Below are positions 32,687-40,789 of a DNA stretch of 64,000 bases, one piece after another. Under the pieces are notes generated by a model. That model did not search any database, was not told the origin of the DNA, and saw only the letters and a program-made list of their open reading frames with translations. Made by a program: the position numbers and the translations under genes. The stretch is from Streptomyces cellulosae (GTDB lineage: Bacteria > Actinomycetota > Actinomycetes > Streptomycetales > Streptomycetaceae): assembly GCF_000721105.1 (NCBI RefSeq), contig NZ_JOEV01000021.1, positions 62,001 through 126,000 on the forward strand, read 5' to 3'. The stretch's first letter is position 1. Each line of letters starts with the position of its first letter.

Positions 32687-33016
32687 GTGGTAACCGGTGC
32701 GTTCTGGTTGGGCCGCCCGAGCACCGCGGGCATCGCCCTGTCGGTCGGGGTGATCGCGGCGGTGGAGTTCGGCGGGTTGATGCGACTCTGTTGGGTGGAC
32801 CGGGTGGTATTGGCCGTGGCGGTGGCAGGTGTGGTGCTGGCCACCTGGTTGGCGCCTGGGCAGATGCTGCGGGTGGTCCCGATCGGGGCGCTCGCTCTGG
32901 CAGCGGTGCCGCTACTGGCCGGTGATGACAGCCACTGGCTACCCGGCTCGGGCGGCCTGCTGGACAGGATCGATTCACTGCTCATCGCGCTGGCCGTCAT
33001 GCTTGTCCTGCGCTGA
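32687..33016 (+). CDS. miniature CdsA-like membrane protein, 109 aa
   Basis: Reads from a GTG at 32687 without an SD. Hydrophobic segments are AGIALSVGVIAAVEFGGLM, VVLAVAVAGVVLATWLA, VVPIGALALAAVPLL and LLIALAVMLVL. The stretch DDSHWLPGSGGLLDRIDSLL matches the phosphatidate cytidylyltransferase signature KDxxxxLPGHGGxxDRxDS, except that His is Ser and Lys is Asp. AAVEFGGL resembles the first-helix AxxEW motif. Normal CdsA has about 270-300 residues, so this looks like an internally deleted, probably inactive, relative or a gene remnant. Codon bias suggests it was coding until recently. Confidence 0.45.
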   Translation: MVTGAFWLGRPSTAGIALSVGVIAAVEFGGLMRLCWVDRVVLAVAVAGVVLATWLAPGQMLRVVPIGALALAAVPLLAGDDSHWLPGSGGLLDRIDSLLIALAVMLVLR

Positions 33017-33018
33017 CT

Positions 33019-33036
33019 CCCATCCTCACGGATGGG
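33019..33036 (+). terminator. hairpin after the CdsA-like gene
   Basis: CCCATCC-TCAC-GGATGGG is a perfect 7-bp stem with a TCAC loop, 2 nt past the stop codon. It serves as a likely terminator. Such hairpins also occur at the ends of IS200/IS605-type elements, but no transposase is near. The following 150 bp up to the ATPase stop codon contain no gene I can support. Confidence 0.5.
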
Positions 33037-33192
33037 CGCGTTCACGGCCAAGACCGCTTACGCGGAGGAAGGACCGGACCGCCCCGGCGGGGCGGATCAT
33101 GCCGCGGGCTTGATCGATGTCCCGCGTGGTTCTGAGACTCGCCGTGGCGTGCTGGTGCAGGCGCCTCGTCGGCGCTCCAGAGAAAACACTTC

Positions 33193-35583
33193 TTATGCGC
33201 GAACGCGGCGGTCGACCCACTTCCACGCCACCTCCAGGGCGACCGCCGCCACCACCGAGATGCCCACCGCGATCCACGGCATCGTGATGCCGACCAGCTT
33301 CAGCGCGAAGAACCGTTGGAGCGACGGCACCATCAGCACCACCAGGAACGCGGCGCCCATCGCCACCACCAGCGCCACCCGCCACCAGGTGTAGGGGCGG
33401 GCGATGATCGCCAGCACCCACATGGAGATCAGGAACAGCGTCAGTGTGGCGGCGCTCGTCTCCGCGTCCAGCGCGCCGGCGCCGGTGTAGAGGTGGCGGG
33501 CGATCAGGTACGTCGCGAAGGTCGCGACCGCGGCGATGACCCCGCCGGGGACCGAGTACCGCATGACCCGCCGCACGAAGTGGGGCCGCGCTCGTTCCTT
33601 GTTGGGGGCGAGGGCGAGGAAGAACGCCGGGATGCCGATGGTGAGGGTCGACAGCAGGGTCAGGTGGCGGGGCAGGAACGGGTATTCGACCTGCCAGCAC
33701 ACCACGAACACGGCCAGCAGCACCGAGTAGACCGTCTTCACCAGGAACAGCGTGGCCACCCGGGTGATGTTGCCGATGACGCGGCGCCCCTCCGCGACCA
33801 CCGACGGCAGTGTCGCGAAGCTGTTGTCGAGCAGCACGATCTGCGCCACCGCCCGGGTCGCCTCCGACCCCGAGCCCATGGCCACCCCGATGTCGGCGTC
33901 CTTCAGCGCGAGGACGTCGTTCACGCCGTCGCCGGTCATCGCGACCGTGTGCCCGCGCGACTGGAGCGCGCCCACCATGTCCCGCTTCTGCTGCGGGGTG
34001 ACCCGCCCGAACACCGTGCCCTCGTCGAGGGCCTCGGCCATGCCGTCCCGGTCGGCGGGCAGCCGGCGCGCGTCCACGGTGGAGCCGTCGAGTCCGAGCT
34101 TCGCGGCGACCGCGCCCACCGACACCGCGTTGTCCCCGGAGATGACCTTGGCGTGGACGTCCTGCTCGGCGAAGTAGCGCAGGGTGTGGGCCGCGTCCGG
34201 GCGCAGCCGCTGCTCCAGTACCACGAGGGCGGCGGGCCGGGCCCCGGCGGCGACCTCGGGATCGTCGAGGTCGCGGGAGGCCCGGGCGAGCAGCAGCACC
34301 CTGAGGCCCTGCTCGTTGAGCCGGCCGGTCTCGGCGAGGGCGGGTTCGTCGTCGGGCAGCAGCACGTCGGGGGCGCCCAGGAGCCATGTACTGCTCTCCC
34401 CGTTCCCCTCGCTGAAGGAGGCGCCGCTGTACTTGCGGGCGGAGGAGAACGGCAGCGCCTCGGTGCACCGCCAGTCCTCGACGTCCGGGTAGGTGTCGAT
34501 GATGGCCTGGAGGGAGGCGTTGGGGCGCGGGTCGGACTCGCCGAAAGCGCCGAGGACCTTGCGCACGTACGACTCGTCGCCGCCGCCCAGCGTCCGCACC
34601 TCGGTGACGTCCATGCCGCCCTCGGTCAGTGTGCCCGTCTTGTCGAGGCAGACCGTGTCGACGCGGGCGAGGCCCTCTATGGCCGGGAGTTCCTGCACCA
34701 GGCACTGTTTCCGGCCGAGCCGGATGACACCGATGGCGAAGGCGACGGAGGTGAGGAGGACCAGCCCCTCCGGGACCATCGGCACGATGCCGCCGACCGT
34801 CCGTGCGATGGAGTCCTTGAGGTCGTTGTCCTTGACGAACAGCTGGCTGATGACCAGGCCGATCGCGGTCGGGACCATCATCCACGTCACGTACTTGAGG
34901 ATCGTGGAGATGCCGGAGCGCAGCTCGGAGTGGACGAGCGTGAACCGGGAGGCCTCCTCGGCGAGCTGGGCGGCGTAGGCCTCCCGGCCGACCTTGGTGG
35001 CCTGGAACGCGCCCCCGCCGGCGACCACGAAACTCCCGGACATGATCTGGTCCCCCGGCCGCTTGACCACGGGATCGGCCTCCCCGGTCAGCAGCGACTC
35101 GTCGATCTCCAGACCGTCGGCCTCGACGCACACCCCGTCCACCACGGCCTTGTCGCCGGGGCCGATCTCGATGAGGTCGTCCAGCACGATGTCGCTGGTG
35201 GCGACCTGGGAGGCGGTCCCGTCCCGCCGTACCCTCGGCCGGGCCTCCCCGATCACGGCCAGCGAGTCCAGGGTCTGCTTCGCCCGCCACTCCTGGATGA
35301 TGCCGATGCCGGTGTTGGCGAGGATCACGAAGCCGAACAGGCTGTCCTGGATCGGTGCGACGGCCAGCATGATCAGCCAGAGCACGCCGATGATCGCGTT
35401 GAACCGGGTGAAGACGTTCGCCCGGACGATCTCCGTCAGAGACCGGCTGCTGCGCACCGGAACGTCGTTGACCTGCCCCCGCGCGACCCGCTCCGCGACC
35501 TCGGCCGCGGTGAGACCGGTCACCGCCGGGGCCGTCGTGGGGTGCACCGGGTCGAGCTCGGCGCCCGCGTCGATGTGCGTCAT
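33193..35583 (-). CDS. P-type cation-transporting ATPase (CtpE-like)
   Basis: 796 residues, about ten membrane segments. P-type landmarks are all present: actuator LLTGEADPV, phosphorylation site VCLDKTGTLTEGG, hinge VAMTGDGVNDVLALKDADIG, and in helix M4 PMVPEGLVLLTSVAFA. The PMVPEGL form is that of the actinobacterial CtpE group, reported as calcium transporters in mycobacteria, and not the CPx of heavy-metal pumps. No metal-binding N-terminal domain. Ion specificity is inferred. No close operon partner: the DUF2530 gene starts 419 bp further upstream on the same strand. Confidence 0.93.
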   Translation of the reverse strand: MTHIDAGAELDPVHPTTAPAVTGLTAAEVAERVARGQVNDVPVRSSRSLTEIVRANVFTRFNAIIGVLWLIMLAVAPIQDSLFGFVILANTGIGIIQEWRAKQTLDSLAVIGEARPRVRRDGTASQVATSDIVLDDLIEIGPGDKAVVDGVCVEADGLEIDESLLTGEADPVVKRPGDQIMSGSFVVAGGGAFQATKVGREAYAAQLAEEASRFTLVHSELRSGISTILKYVTWMMVPTAIGLVISQLFVKDNDLKDSIARTVGGIVPMVPEGLVLLTSVAFAIGVIRLGRKQCLVQELPAIEGLARVDTVCLDKTGTLTEGGMDVTEVRTLGGGDESYVRKVLGAFGESDPRPNASLQAIIDTYPDVEDWRCTEALPFSSARKYSGASFSEGNGESSTWLLGAPDVLLPDDEPALAETGRLNEQGLRVLLLARASRDLDDPEVAAGARPAALVVLEQRLRPDAAHTLRYFAEQDVHAKVISGDNAVSVGAVAAKLGLDGSTVDARRLPADRDGMAEALDEGTVFGRVTPQQKRDMVGALQSRGHTVAMTGDGVNDVLALKDADIGVAMGSGSEATRAVAQIVLLDNSFATLPSVVAEGRRVIGNITRVATLFLVKTVYSVLLAVFVVCWQVEYPFLPRHLTLLSTLTIGIPAFFLALAPNKERARPHFVRRVMRYSVPGGVIAAVATFATYLIARHLYTGAGALDAETSAATLTLFLISMWVLAIIARPYTWWRVALVVAMGAAFLVVLMVPSLQRFFALKLVGITMPWIAVGISVVAAVALEVAWKWVDRRVRA

Positions 35584-35705
35584 GCATTCGACGGTACGTG
35601 CGGTTTTGGGGCTTCACCCTCCGAATGGGCGGAAGATCCGACCTGGGGAGGACATGAGGCGGGGGAATGGTGCCGTGGTTGCAGGCCTGTCGATCCGCGG
35701 GACCG

Positions 35706-36002
35706 CTATTCGGCCGGCGGTGTCCGGGCGGGTTCCTGTGCCTCCTGAGAGGCCGTCGCGTTCTTGATCGCCGCGTCCCTGCGGCGGACGTACCAGATGC
35801 CGATCAGCCCCAGCCCGGCCCCGGCCAGGCAGGTCCACAGCCACCAGGTGTGTCCGTGGTCGTCGAACCAGCCGTAGAACGGGAGCTGCACCAGGAAGAG
35901 GGCGAACCAGAGGACCGTGCCACCGACGACGGTCGGGACGATCGGGCCCTCCAGGGGCTCCGGCGCCTCACGCTTGGGGGATCCCGAAGAAGACACGGCC
36001 AT
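35706..36002 (-). CDS. DUF2530 two-TM membrane protein
   Basis: 98 residues: PLEGPIVPTVVGGTVLWFALFLVQL forms the first helix and WWLWTCLAGAGLGLIGIWYVRRRD the second, with a charged C-terminal tail. This is the DUF2530 pattern, a small actinobacterial membrane protein of unknown role. It diverges from the NCS2 permease across about 115 bp. Confidence 0.88.
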   Translation of the reverse strand: MAVSSSGSPKREAPEPLEGPIVPTVVGGTVLWFALFLVQLPFYGWFDDHGHTWWLWTCLAGAGLGLIGIWYVRRRDAAIKNATASQEAQEPARTPPAE

Positions 36003-36117
36003 GGGGACAGCTTACGAGGCGATCAGGTCTACGCGCGCAGATAGCCCGTCCGGCGTTATATGTTCATACTGAAACCGTTTGTGCCCGACCGCTTCTCATC
36101 GTAGGAAACGACAAAAC

Positions 36118-37569
36118 ATGTCCACCTCGGCCCCCGCCAAGGTCCCCACCCCTGAACAGCCGGGAGCCGGGTCCGCCCACGGCGCCCTCGACCGCTACTT
36201 CCGGATCTCCGAACGGGGCAGCACCCTGCCCCGCGAGATCCGTGGCGGTTTCGCCACCTTCTTCGCGATGGCCTACATCATCGTGCTGAACCCGATCATC
36301 CTCGGCAGCACGAAGGACATGTACGGTCACCAGCTCGACAACGGCCAGCTGGTCACCGCGACGGCCCTGACGGCGGCGTTCACCACGCTCCTCATGGGCG
36401 TCATCGGCAACGTACCGATCGCGCTCGCCGCCGGTCTCGGCGTGAACTCGGTCGTCGCCCTGCAGCTCGCGCCCCGGATGTCCTGGCCGGACGCGATGGG
36501 CATGGTCGTCCTGGCCGGCTTCATCGTGATGCTGCTCGTCGCCACCGGCCTGCGCGAGCGCGTGATGAACGCCGTGCCCTACGGCCTGCGCAAGGCCATC
36601 TCCATCGGCATCGGCCTGTTCATCATGCTGATCGGCCTGGTCGACTCCGGCTTCGTCTCCCGGATCCCGGACGTCGCCCAGACCACCGTTCCGCTCCAGC
36701 TCGGCGGCGACGGCCACCTCGACGGCTGGCCGGTGCTCGTCTTCGTCCTGGGCGCGCTGCTCACCCTCGCGCTGATCGTCCGCAAGGTGTCCGGCGCGAT
36801 CCTCATCTCGATCGTCACGATGACGGTCCTGGGCGTGATCATCAACGCGGTCGCGAAGGTGCCCTCCTGGGGCCTGACGACCCCCAAGTGGCCCGGCAAC
36901 CCCGTCGCCACCCCCGACTTCGGCCTGATCGGCAAGGTCAGCCTCTTCGGCGGCTTCGACGAGGTCGGCGTGCTGACCGGCGTCCTGTTCGTCTTCACCG
37001 TGCTGCTGTCCTGCTTCTTCGACGCCATGGGCACGATCATGGGCGTCAGCGACGAGGCCAAGCTGACCGACGCCCAGGGCCAGATGCCCGGCATCAGCAA
37101 GGTCCTCTTCGTCGACGGCATCGCGGTCGCCGCGGGCGGCGCGAGCAGCTCCTCGGCCACGACCTGCTTCGTCGAATCCACGGCAGGCGTCGGCGAGGGC
37201 GCCCGCACCGGCTTCGCGAACGTCGTCACCGGCGCGCTGTTCGCCGTGGCGCTGTTCCTGACCCCCGTCGCCACGATGGTGCCGTCCCAGGCGGCCACCC
37301 CGGCCCTGCTCGCGGTCGGCTTCCTGATCCTGGCCGGGTCGATCAAGGAGATCGACTGGGCCGACCACACGATCGCCATCCCGGCCTTCGTGACGATGGT
37401 GATGATGCCGTTCACCTACTCGATCACCAACGGCATCGGCATGGGCTTCATCACCTTCGTGGTGCTGCGCCTGGCGGCCGGCCGCGGCAGGGAGATCCCG
37501 GTGGCGATGTACGTCGTGTCGGCGGTGTTCGCCTTCTACTACCTGATGCCGGCGCTGGGTCTCACGTGA
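36118..37569 (+). CDS. NCS2-family purine (guanine/hypoxanthine) permease
   Basis: 483 residues from the ATG at 36118, 10 nt after AGGAAA. It has the AzgA/PbuG-type layout: GALDRYFRISERGSTLPREIRGG, FATFFAMAYIIVLNP in TM1, VPIALAAGLGVNSVVAL, and the signature SCFFDAMGTIMGVSDEA, followed by SSSSATTCFVESTAGVGEGARTG. About 12-14 membrane segments. It imports purine bases by proton symport (known of the family). Its last codons and stop lie in the first unit of a 28-bp tandem repeat array. Confidence 0.94.
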   Translation: MSTSAPAKVPTPEQPGAGSAHGALDRYFRISERGSTLPREIRGGFATFFAMAYIIVLNPIILGSTKDMYGHQLDNGQLVTATALTAAFTTLLMGVIGNVPIALAAGLGVNSVVALQLAPRMSWPDAMGMVVLAGFIVMLLVATGLRERVMNAVPYGLRKAISIGIGLFIMLIGLVDSGFVSRIPDVAQTTVPLQLGGDGHLDGWPVLVFVLGALLTLALIVRKVSGAILISIVTMTVLGVIINAVAKVPSWGLTTPKWPGNPVATPDFGLIGKVSLFGGFDEVGVLTGVLFVFTVLLSCFFDAMGTIMGVSDEAKLTDAQGQMPGISKVLFVDGIAVAAGGASSSSATTCFVESTAGVGEGARTGFANVVTGALFAVALFLTPVATMVPSQAATPALLAVGFLILAGSIKEIDWADHTIAIPAFVTMVMMPFTYSITNGIGMGFITFVVLRLAAGRGREIPVAMYVVSAVFAFYYLMPALGLT

Positions 37570-37712
37570 CGCTGTAGGACTGCTGGGTCTCACGTGACGC
37601 CGTAGGGCTGCTGGGTCTCACGTGACGCCGTAGGGCTGCTCGGCCCCAGGTGACGCCGCGGAACCGCTCGGCCTCACCTGGCGCCCGACAGCCGCTCGGC
37701 CTCGCGTCACGT
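37557..37712. repeat. 28-bp tandem repeat array crossing the NCS2 stop codon
   Basis: Units begin at 37557, 37585, 37613, 37641 and 37669, with a partial sixth at 37697. Units 1-3 are nearly identical (GGGTCTCACGTGACGC then CGTAGGGCTGCT); units 4-6 are progressively diverged. Unit 1 encodes the permease's final GLT and stop. The last partial unit runs into the 3' end of the convergent RHH gene, whose end (CTACGGGGTGACGTGA on its own strand) resembles the unit in reverse. Confidence 0.9.
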
Positions 37713-37889
37713 CACCCCGTAGAACTTCTCCGTCTCCTCGACGGCGGTCTGGAACCGCTCGTCGAAGTCGTCGCGAACGAGCGTCCGGACCACGTAGTCC
37801 TGGACGCTCATTCCCCTCCTCGCCGCGTGGTGCCGGAGCCGTTCGAGCAGCTCCCCGTCTATCCGCAGGCTGAGCACGCTGGTCCCCAT
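37707..37889 (-). CDS. ribbon-helix-helix (CopG-like) protein, 60 aa
   Basis: A compact RHH protein: beta strand SVLSLRIDGELLERLRHHA, turn ARRGMSVQDYVVRTLV, then a charged tail FDERFQTAVEETEKFYGVT. This is the layout of CopG/Arc-type DNA-binding antitoxins and small repressors. No toxin gene adjoins it, so it may be an orphan antitoxin or a stand-alone regulator. Its stop codon is embedded at the end of the 28-bp repeat array. Confidence 0.82.
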   Translation of the reverse strand: MGTSVLSLRIDGELLERLRHHAARRGMSVQDYVVRTLVRDDFDERFQTAVEETEKFYGVT

Positions 37890-38067
37890 GGCACGAGGGT
37901 CGCGGGCGGGCTTCGGGTGACGTTCACTTTCCGCCGTCGATTCACTCGTACGGGTGTGGATCGGTGGTGGATCGGTGGGACCGGGGTGTGGGTCGGGGCG
38001 GCACGGCCGGCCGCTGTGCGGGTGTCCGTGGCCGGTGTCACGGGAATCCTCGTGCGCCCCAGCTTGT

Positions 38068-38093
38068 TTAGCGAGAGTAATGAGTTACGCTAA
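38068..38093. promoter_or_regulatory. MarR-type operator at the MarR-MFS operon
   Basis: TTAGCG at 38068-38073 is mirrored by CGCTAA at 38088-38093, and an inner GTAA-TGAG-TTAC dyad shares the same centre. The whole is a 26-bp AT-rich palindrome ending 4 nt before the ATG at 38098. It fits autorepression of the operon by its own MarR protein and argues against the in-frame ATG at 38080, which lies inside it. Confidence 0.7.
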
Positions 38094-38097
38094 AGAG

Positions 38098-38535
38098 ATG
38101 CCGGACCTCACCCATGGCGACGACGCTGCCGCCGTGAACTCCCTTCGCTCCGCCGTGATGCGGCTGTCCCGTCGGCTCAAGCACCAACGGGTCGACGAGT
38201 CGCTGAGCCCCACCGAGATGTCGGTGCTGGGCACCCTGTCCCTCTGCGGCCAGGCCACCCCGGGTGAACTCGCCCGCAAGGAGCACGTCCAGCCGCCCTC
38301 GATGACCCGCATCGTGGCGCTGCTCGAAGCCAAGGGGCTGGTCCGTCTGGAGCCGCACCCCGAGGACCGGCGCCAGAAGGTCGTCACGAAGACCGAGCAG
38401 GCCGAGGCCATGCTCGCGGAGAGCCGCCGCAAGCGGAACGCCTTCCTGGCCACCCTGGTCGACGGCCTCGACGAGGACGAGTGGGCCAAGCTGCGCGCCG
38501 CCGCCCCGGTACTGGAGAAGCTCGCACACCTGTAA
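38098..38535 (+). CDS. MarR-family transcriptional regulator
   Basis: 145 residues with a winged helix: SPTEMSVLGTLSLCGQATPGELA, recognition helix VQPPSMTRIVALLEAKGLV, wing EPHPEDRRQKVVTKT, and a C-terminal dimer helix. The MFS gene starts 28 bp downstream with a strong SD, so this is a classical regulator-exporter operon. A 26-bp palindrome covers the start region and probably mediates autorepression relieved by a drug or phenolic ligand (inference). Confidence 0.93.
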   Translation: MPDLTHGDDAAAVNSLRSAVMRLSRRLKHQRVDESLSPTEMSVLGTLSLCGQATPGELARKEHVQPPSMTRIVALLEAKGLVRLEPHPEDRRQKVVTKTEQAEAMLAESRRKRNAFLATLVDGLDEDEWAKLRAAAPVLEKLAHL

Positions 38536-38563
38536 AAGCAGCGTTCACGAGGAGGCGACCCTT

Positions 38564-39958
38564 TTGAGTTCGGGACCCGGAGCAGACTCCGCCCCCGCAC
38601 CTACCACCCACGAATCCCCGCCCACCCCCGAGAAGCGCACTCCCGAGACACCTGGCGCCTCGCCCGAGGGCCCCCGCAGGTCCTCGATGTTCAGCTCGTT
38701 GAAGGTGCGGAACTACCGCCTGTTCTTCGCCGGCCAGGTCGTCTCGAACATCGGCACCTGGATGCAGCGCATCGCGCAGGACTGGCTGGTCCTCAGCCTC
38801 ACCGGCTCCTCGACCGCCGTCGGCGTCACGACGGCCCTGCAGTTCCTGCCGATGCTGCTGTTCGGCCTCTACGGCGGCGTCCTGGTCGACCGCCTGCGCA
38901 AGCGGCCCACGCTGCTGGTCACCCAGTCGGCGATGGCCCTCACTGCGATCTTCCTGGCCGTCCTCAGCCTCTCCGGCCACGTCCAGGTCTGGCACGTCTA
39001 CGTCGCCGCCTTCGCCGTGGGTCTCGCGACCGTGGTCGACAACCCGGCCCGCCAGTCCTTCGTCTCCGAACTGGTCGGCCCCGGGCAGCTGCAGAACGCG
39101 GTCAGCCTGAACTCGGCGAACTTCCAGTCCGCCCGCCTGGTCGGCCCAGCCGTCGCCGGCCTGATGATCACCGGCGTGGGCACCGGTTACGCGTTCCTCG
39201 CCAACGGCCTGTCCTTCGTCGCGCCGCTCGCCGGTCTGCTGCTGATGCGATCACGTGACCTGCACGTCGTCGAACGGGCGCCGCGCGGCAAGGGGCAGCT
39301 GCGGGAAGGGCTGCACTACGTGGCCGGCCGTCCGGACCTGATCTGGACCATCGTGCTCGCCGGGTTCGTCAGCACCTTCGGCTTCAACTTCCCCGTCTAC
39401 CTCTCCGCCTTCGCCAACGACGTCTTCCACGCGGGCGCGGGCTCCTACAGCCTCTTCAACACCCTGATGGCGGTCGGCTCCCTGGCGGGCGCCCTGCTCG
39501 CGGCCCGGCGCGGTACGGCCCGGATGCGGGTGCTGATCGCGGGCGCGGTGGCCTTCGGCACCATGGAGGCGGTGGCCGCGATCGCTCCGTCCCTGTGGCT
39601 GTTCGCCCTGCTCATGGCCCCGATCGGGATGTTCGGGATGACGGTCAACGTCACCGCCAACAGCAGCATCCAGCTGACCACCGCCCCGGCCATGCGCGGT
39701 CGTGTGATGGCCCTGTACATGATGGTGTTCATGGGCGGAGCCCCGGTGGGCGCGCCGATCGCCGGCTGGATCACCGACGCGTACGGCGTCCGGGCGGGCC
39801 TGGCGGCGGGCGGTGCCGTCTCGGCCGCCGCGGCCGTGGGCATCGCCCTGATCCTGGCCCGCGTCGGCAACCTACGGCTGTCGGTGGGCTGGAACGGGAG
39901 GCGTCCCCAGGTGCGGTTCGTGCCGCGGGAGCGGGAGCAACTGGCGGCGGCGGCGTAG
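38564..39958 (+). CDS. MFS transporter (EntS-like, MFS_3)
   Basis: 464 residues from a TTG at 38564 with AGGAGG 8-9 nt upstream. After a Pro-rich cytoplasmic tail come 12 predicted helices starting at LKVRNYRLFFAGQVVSNIGTWMQRIAQDW, the signature opening of the MFS_3/EntS-type exporters. GGVLVDRLRKRP is the loop 2-3 motif A. The likely function is efflux of a toxic or signalling compound sensed by the adjacent MarR protein. Confidence 0.93.
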   Translation: MSSGPGADSAPAPTTHESPPTPEKRTPETPGASPEGPRRSSMFSSLKVRNYRLFFAGQVVSNIGTWMQRIAQDWLVLSLTGSSTAVGVTTALQFLPMLLFGLYGGVLVDRLRKRPTLLVTQSAMALTAIFLAVLSLSGHVQVWHVYVAAFAVGLATVVDNPARQSFVSELVGPGQLQNAVSLNSANFQSARLVGPAVAGLMITGVGTGYAFLANGLSFVAPLAGLLLMRSRDLHVVERAPRGKGQLREGLHYVAGRPDLIWTIVLAGFVSTFGFNFPVYLSAFANDVFHAGAGSYSLFNTLMAVGSLAGALLAARRGTARMRVLIAGAVAFGTMEAVAAIAPSLWLFALLMAPIGMFGMTVNVTANSSIQLTTAPAMRGRVMALYMMVFMGGAPVGAPIAGWITDAYGVRAGLAAGGAVSAAAAVGIALILARVGNLRLSVGWNGRRPQVRFVPREREQLAAAA

Positions 39959-40025
39959 CGGTCCACGCCCTGCCCGGTGCGGCCTTGCCCCCGCACCGGG
40001 CCCTCGTGCTGCCACGCTGGTGCGC

Positions 40026-40598
40026 ATGAGACTCTTCGCCGCCGTGCTGCCTCCCGAGGACGTGTCGAACGAACTCGCCGCCCGGGTCGCCGGGTTGCGC
40101 AAGCTCCCCGGTGCGGACGGCCTGCGCTGGACCGGCCGCCCCGGCTGGCACTTCACGCTCGCGTTCTACGGCGAGGTGGACGACGACCTCGTACCGGATC
40201 TGTCGGCGCGGCTGGCGCGGGCCGCGCACCGTACCGCGCCCTTCCCGCTGGCGATGCGCGGCGGCGGGCAGTTCGGGCACGGGCGGGCGCTGTGGGCCGG
40301 GGCCGAGGGGGACGTAGAGGCGATGCGCCTGCTGGCCGACCGCACTGAGGCGGCGGCGCGCAAGACGGGCGTACCGACGGGCGAGCACCGCCGCTACAAG
40401 GCCCACCTCACGGTGGCCCGCAGCCGGGAGAGCGTGGACGCGCAGCCGTACCTGGAGGCGCTGAAGGACTTCAGGAGCCGCACCTGGACGGTGGCCGAGC
40501 TGACCCTGGTCCGCAGCAGCCTGCCGACGTCGGGGGTTCCGGGGGAGCAGCCTCGCTATGAGACGGTCGGCCGCTGGCCGCTGGGGGCGGCCGGTTAG
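40026..40598 (+). CDS. thpR: RNA 2',3'-cyclic phosphodiesterase ThpR
   Basis: 190 residues from the ATG at 40026. It has both HxTx motifs of the 2H phosphoesterase fold, HFTLAF (His42, Thr44) and HLTVAR (His127, Thr129), and the opening RLFAAVLPPEDV is typical. It hydrolyses 2',3'-cyclic phosphate ends on RNA to 2'-phosphate (known for the family). Its stop codon is the first part of the TAGGCT that serves as -10 for the next tiny gene. Confidence 0.94.
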   Translation: MRLFAAVLPPEDVSNELAARVAGLRKLPGADGLRWTGRPGWHFTLAFYGEVDDDLVPDLSARLARAAHRTAPFPLAMRGGGQFGHGRALWAGAEGDVEAMRLLADRTEAAARKTGVPTGEHRRYKAHLTVARSRESVDAQPYLEALKDFRSRTWTVAELTLVRSSLPTSGVPGEQPRYETVGRWPLGAAG

Positions 40599-40608
40599 GC
40601 TCGATGGC
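40596..40608 (+). promoter_or_regulatory. leaderless promoter -10 for the 29-aa peptide
   Basis: TAGGCT at 40596-40601 lies 7 nt before the GTG at 40609, with no SD in between. The hexamer shares its TAG with the thpR stop codon. Confidence 0.55.
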
Positions 40609-40698
40609 GTGGACCCGAAAACCCGGAACCGGATCATGGCCGGTGCGCTTGTGCTGATGTTCGTGGTGGTGGCCGTGGCGGCGGCGGTCGGCAGGTAA
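40609..40698 (+). CDS. 29-residue single-TM peptide
   Basis: GTG start; the peptide is (M)DPKTRNRIMAGALVLMF followed by VVVAVAAAVGR. A charged head of eight residues is followed by one perfect membrane helix. I recall near-identical short proteins in other Streptomyces. The -10 spacing predicts a leaderless mRNA. Small single-pass peptides of this kind often modulate a membrane complex, but no partner is evident. It is below the length limit of most gene finders. Confidence 0.65.
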   Translation: MDPKTRNRIMAGALVLMFVVVAVAAAVGR

Positions 40699-40789
40699 CG
40701 CCCGACCACCGCCGCCGGCCGCCCTCTCGTCACGAGCCGCCGGCCACTCCTTCGTGACCGGCCGCCGACCCCTCGTCACGAGCCGCCGG

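Noticed and set aside
32422..33051. Minus-strand ORF of 209 aa covering the CdsA-like gene
   Set aside because: Ser/Thr/Pro-rich shadow frame that also overlaps the lipoprotein start in another frame; the plus-strand frame has membrane segments and a recognisable signature.
33019..33180. IS200/IS605-type element end
   Set aside because: The hairpin fits a simple terminator; no transposase remnant or second end could be found.
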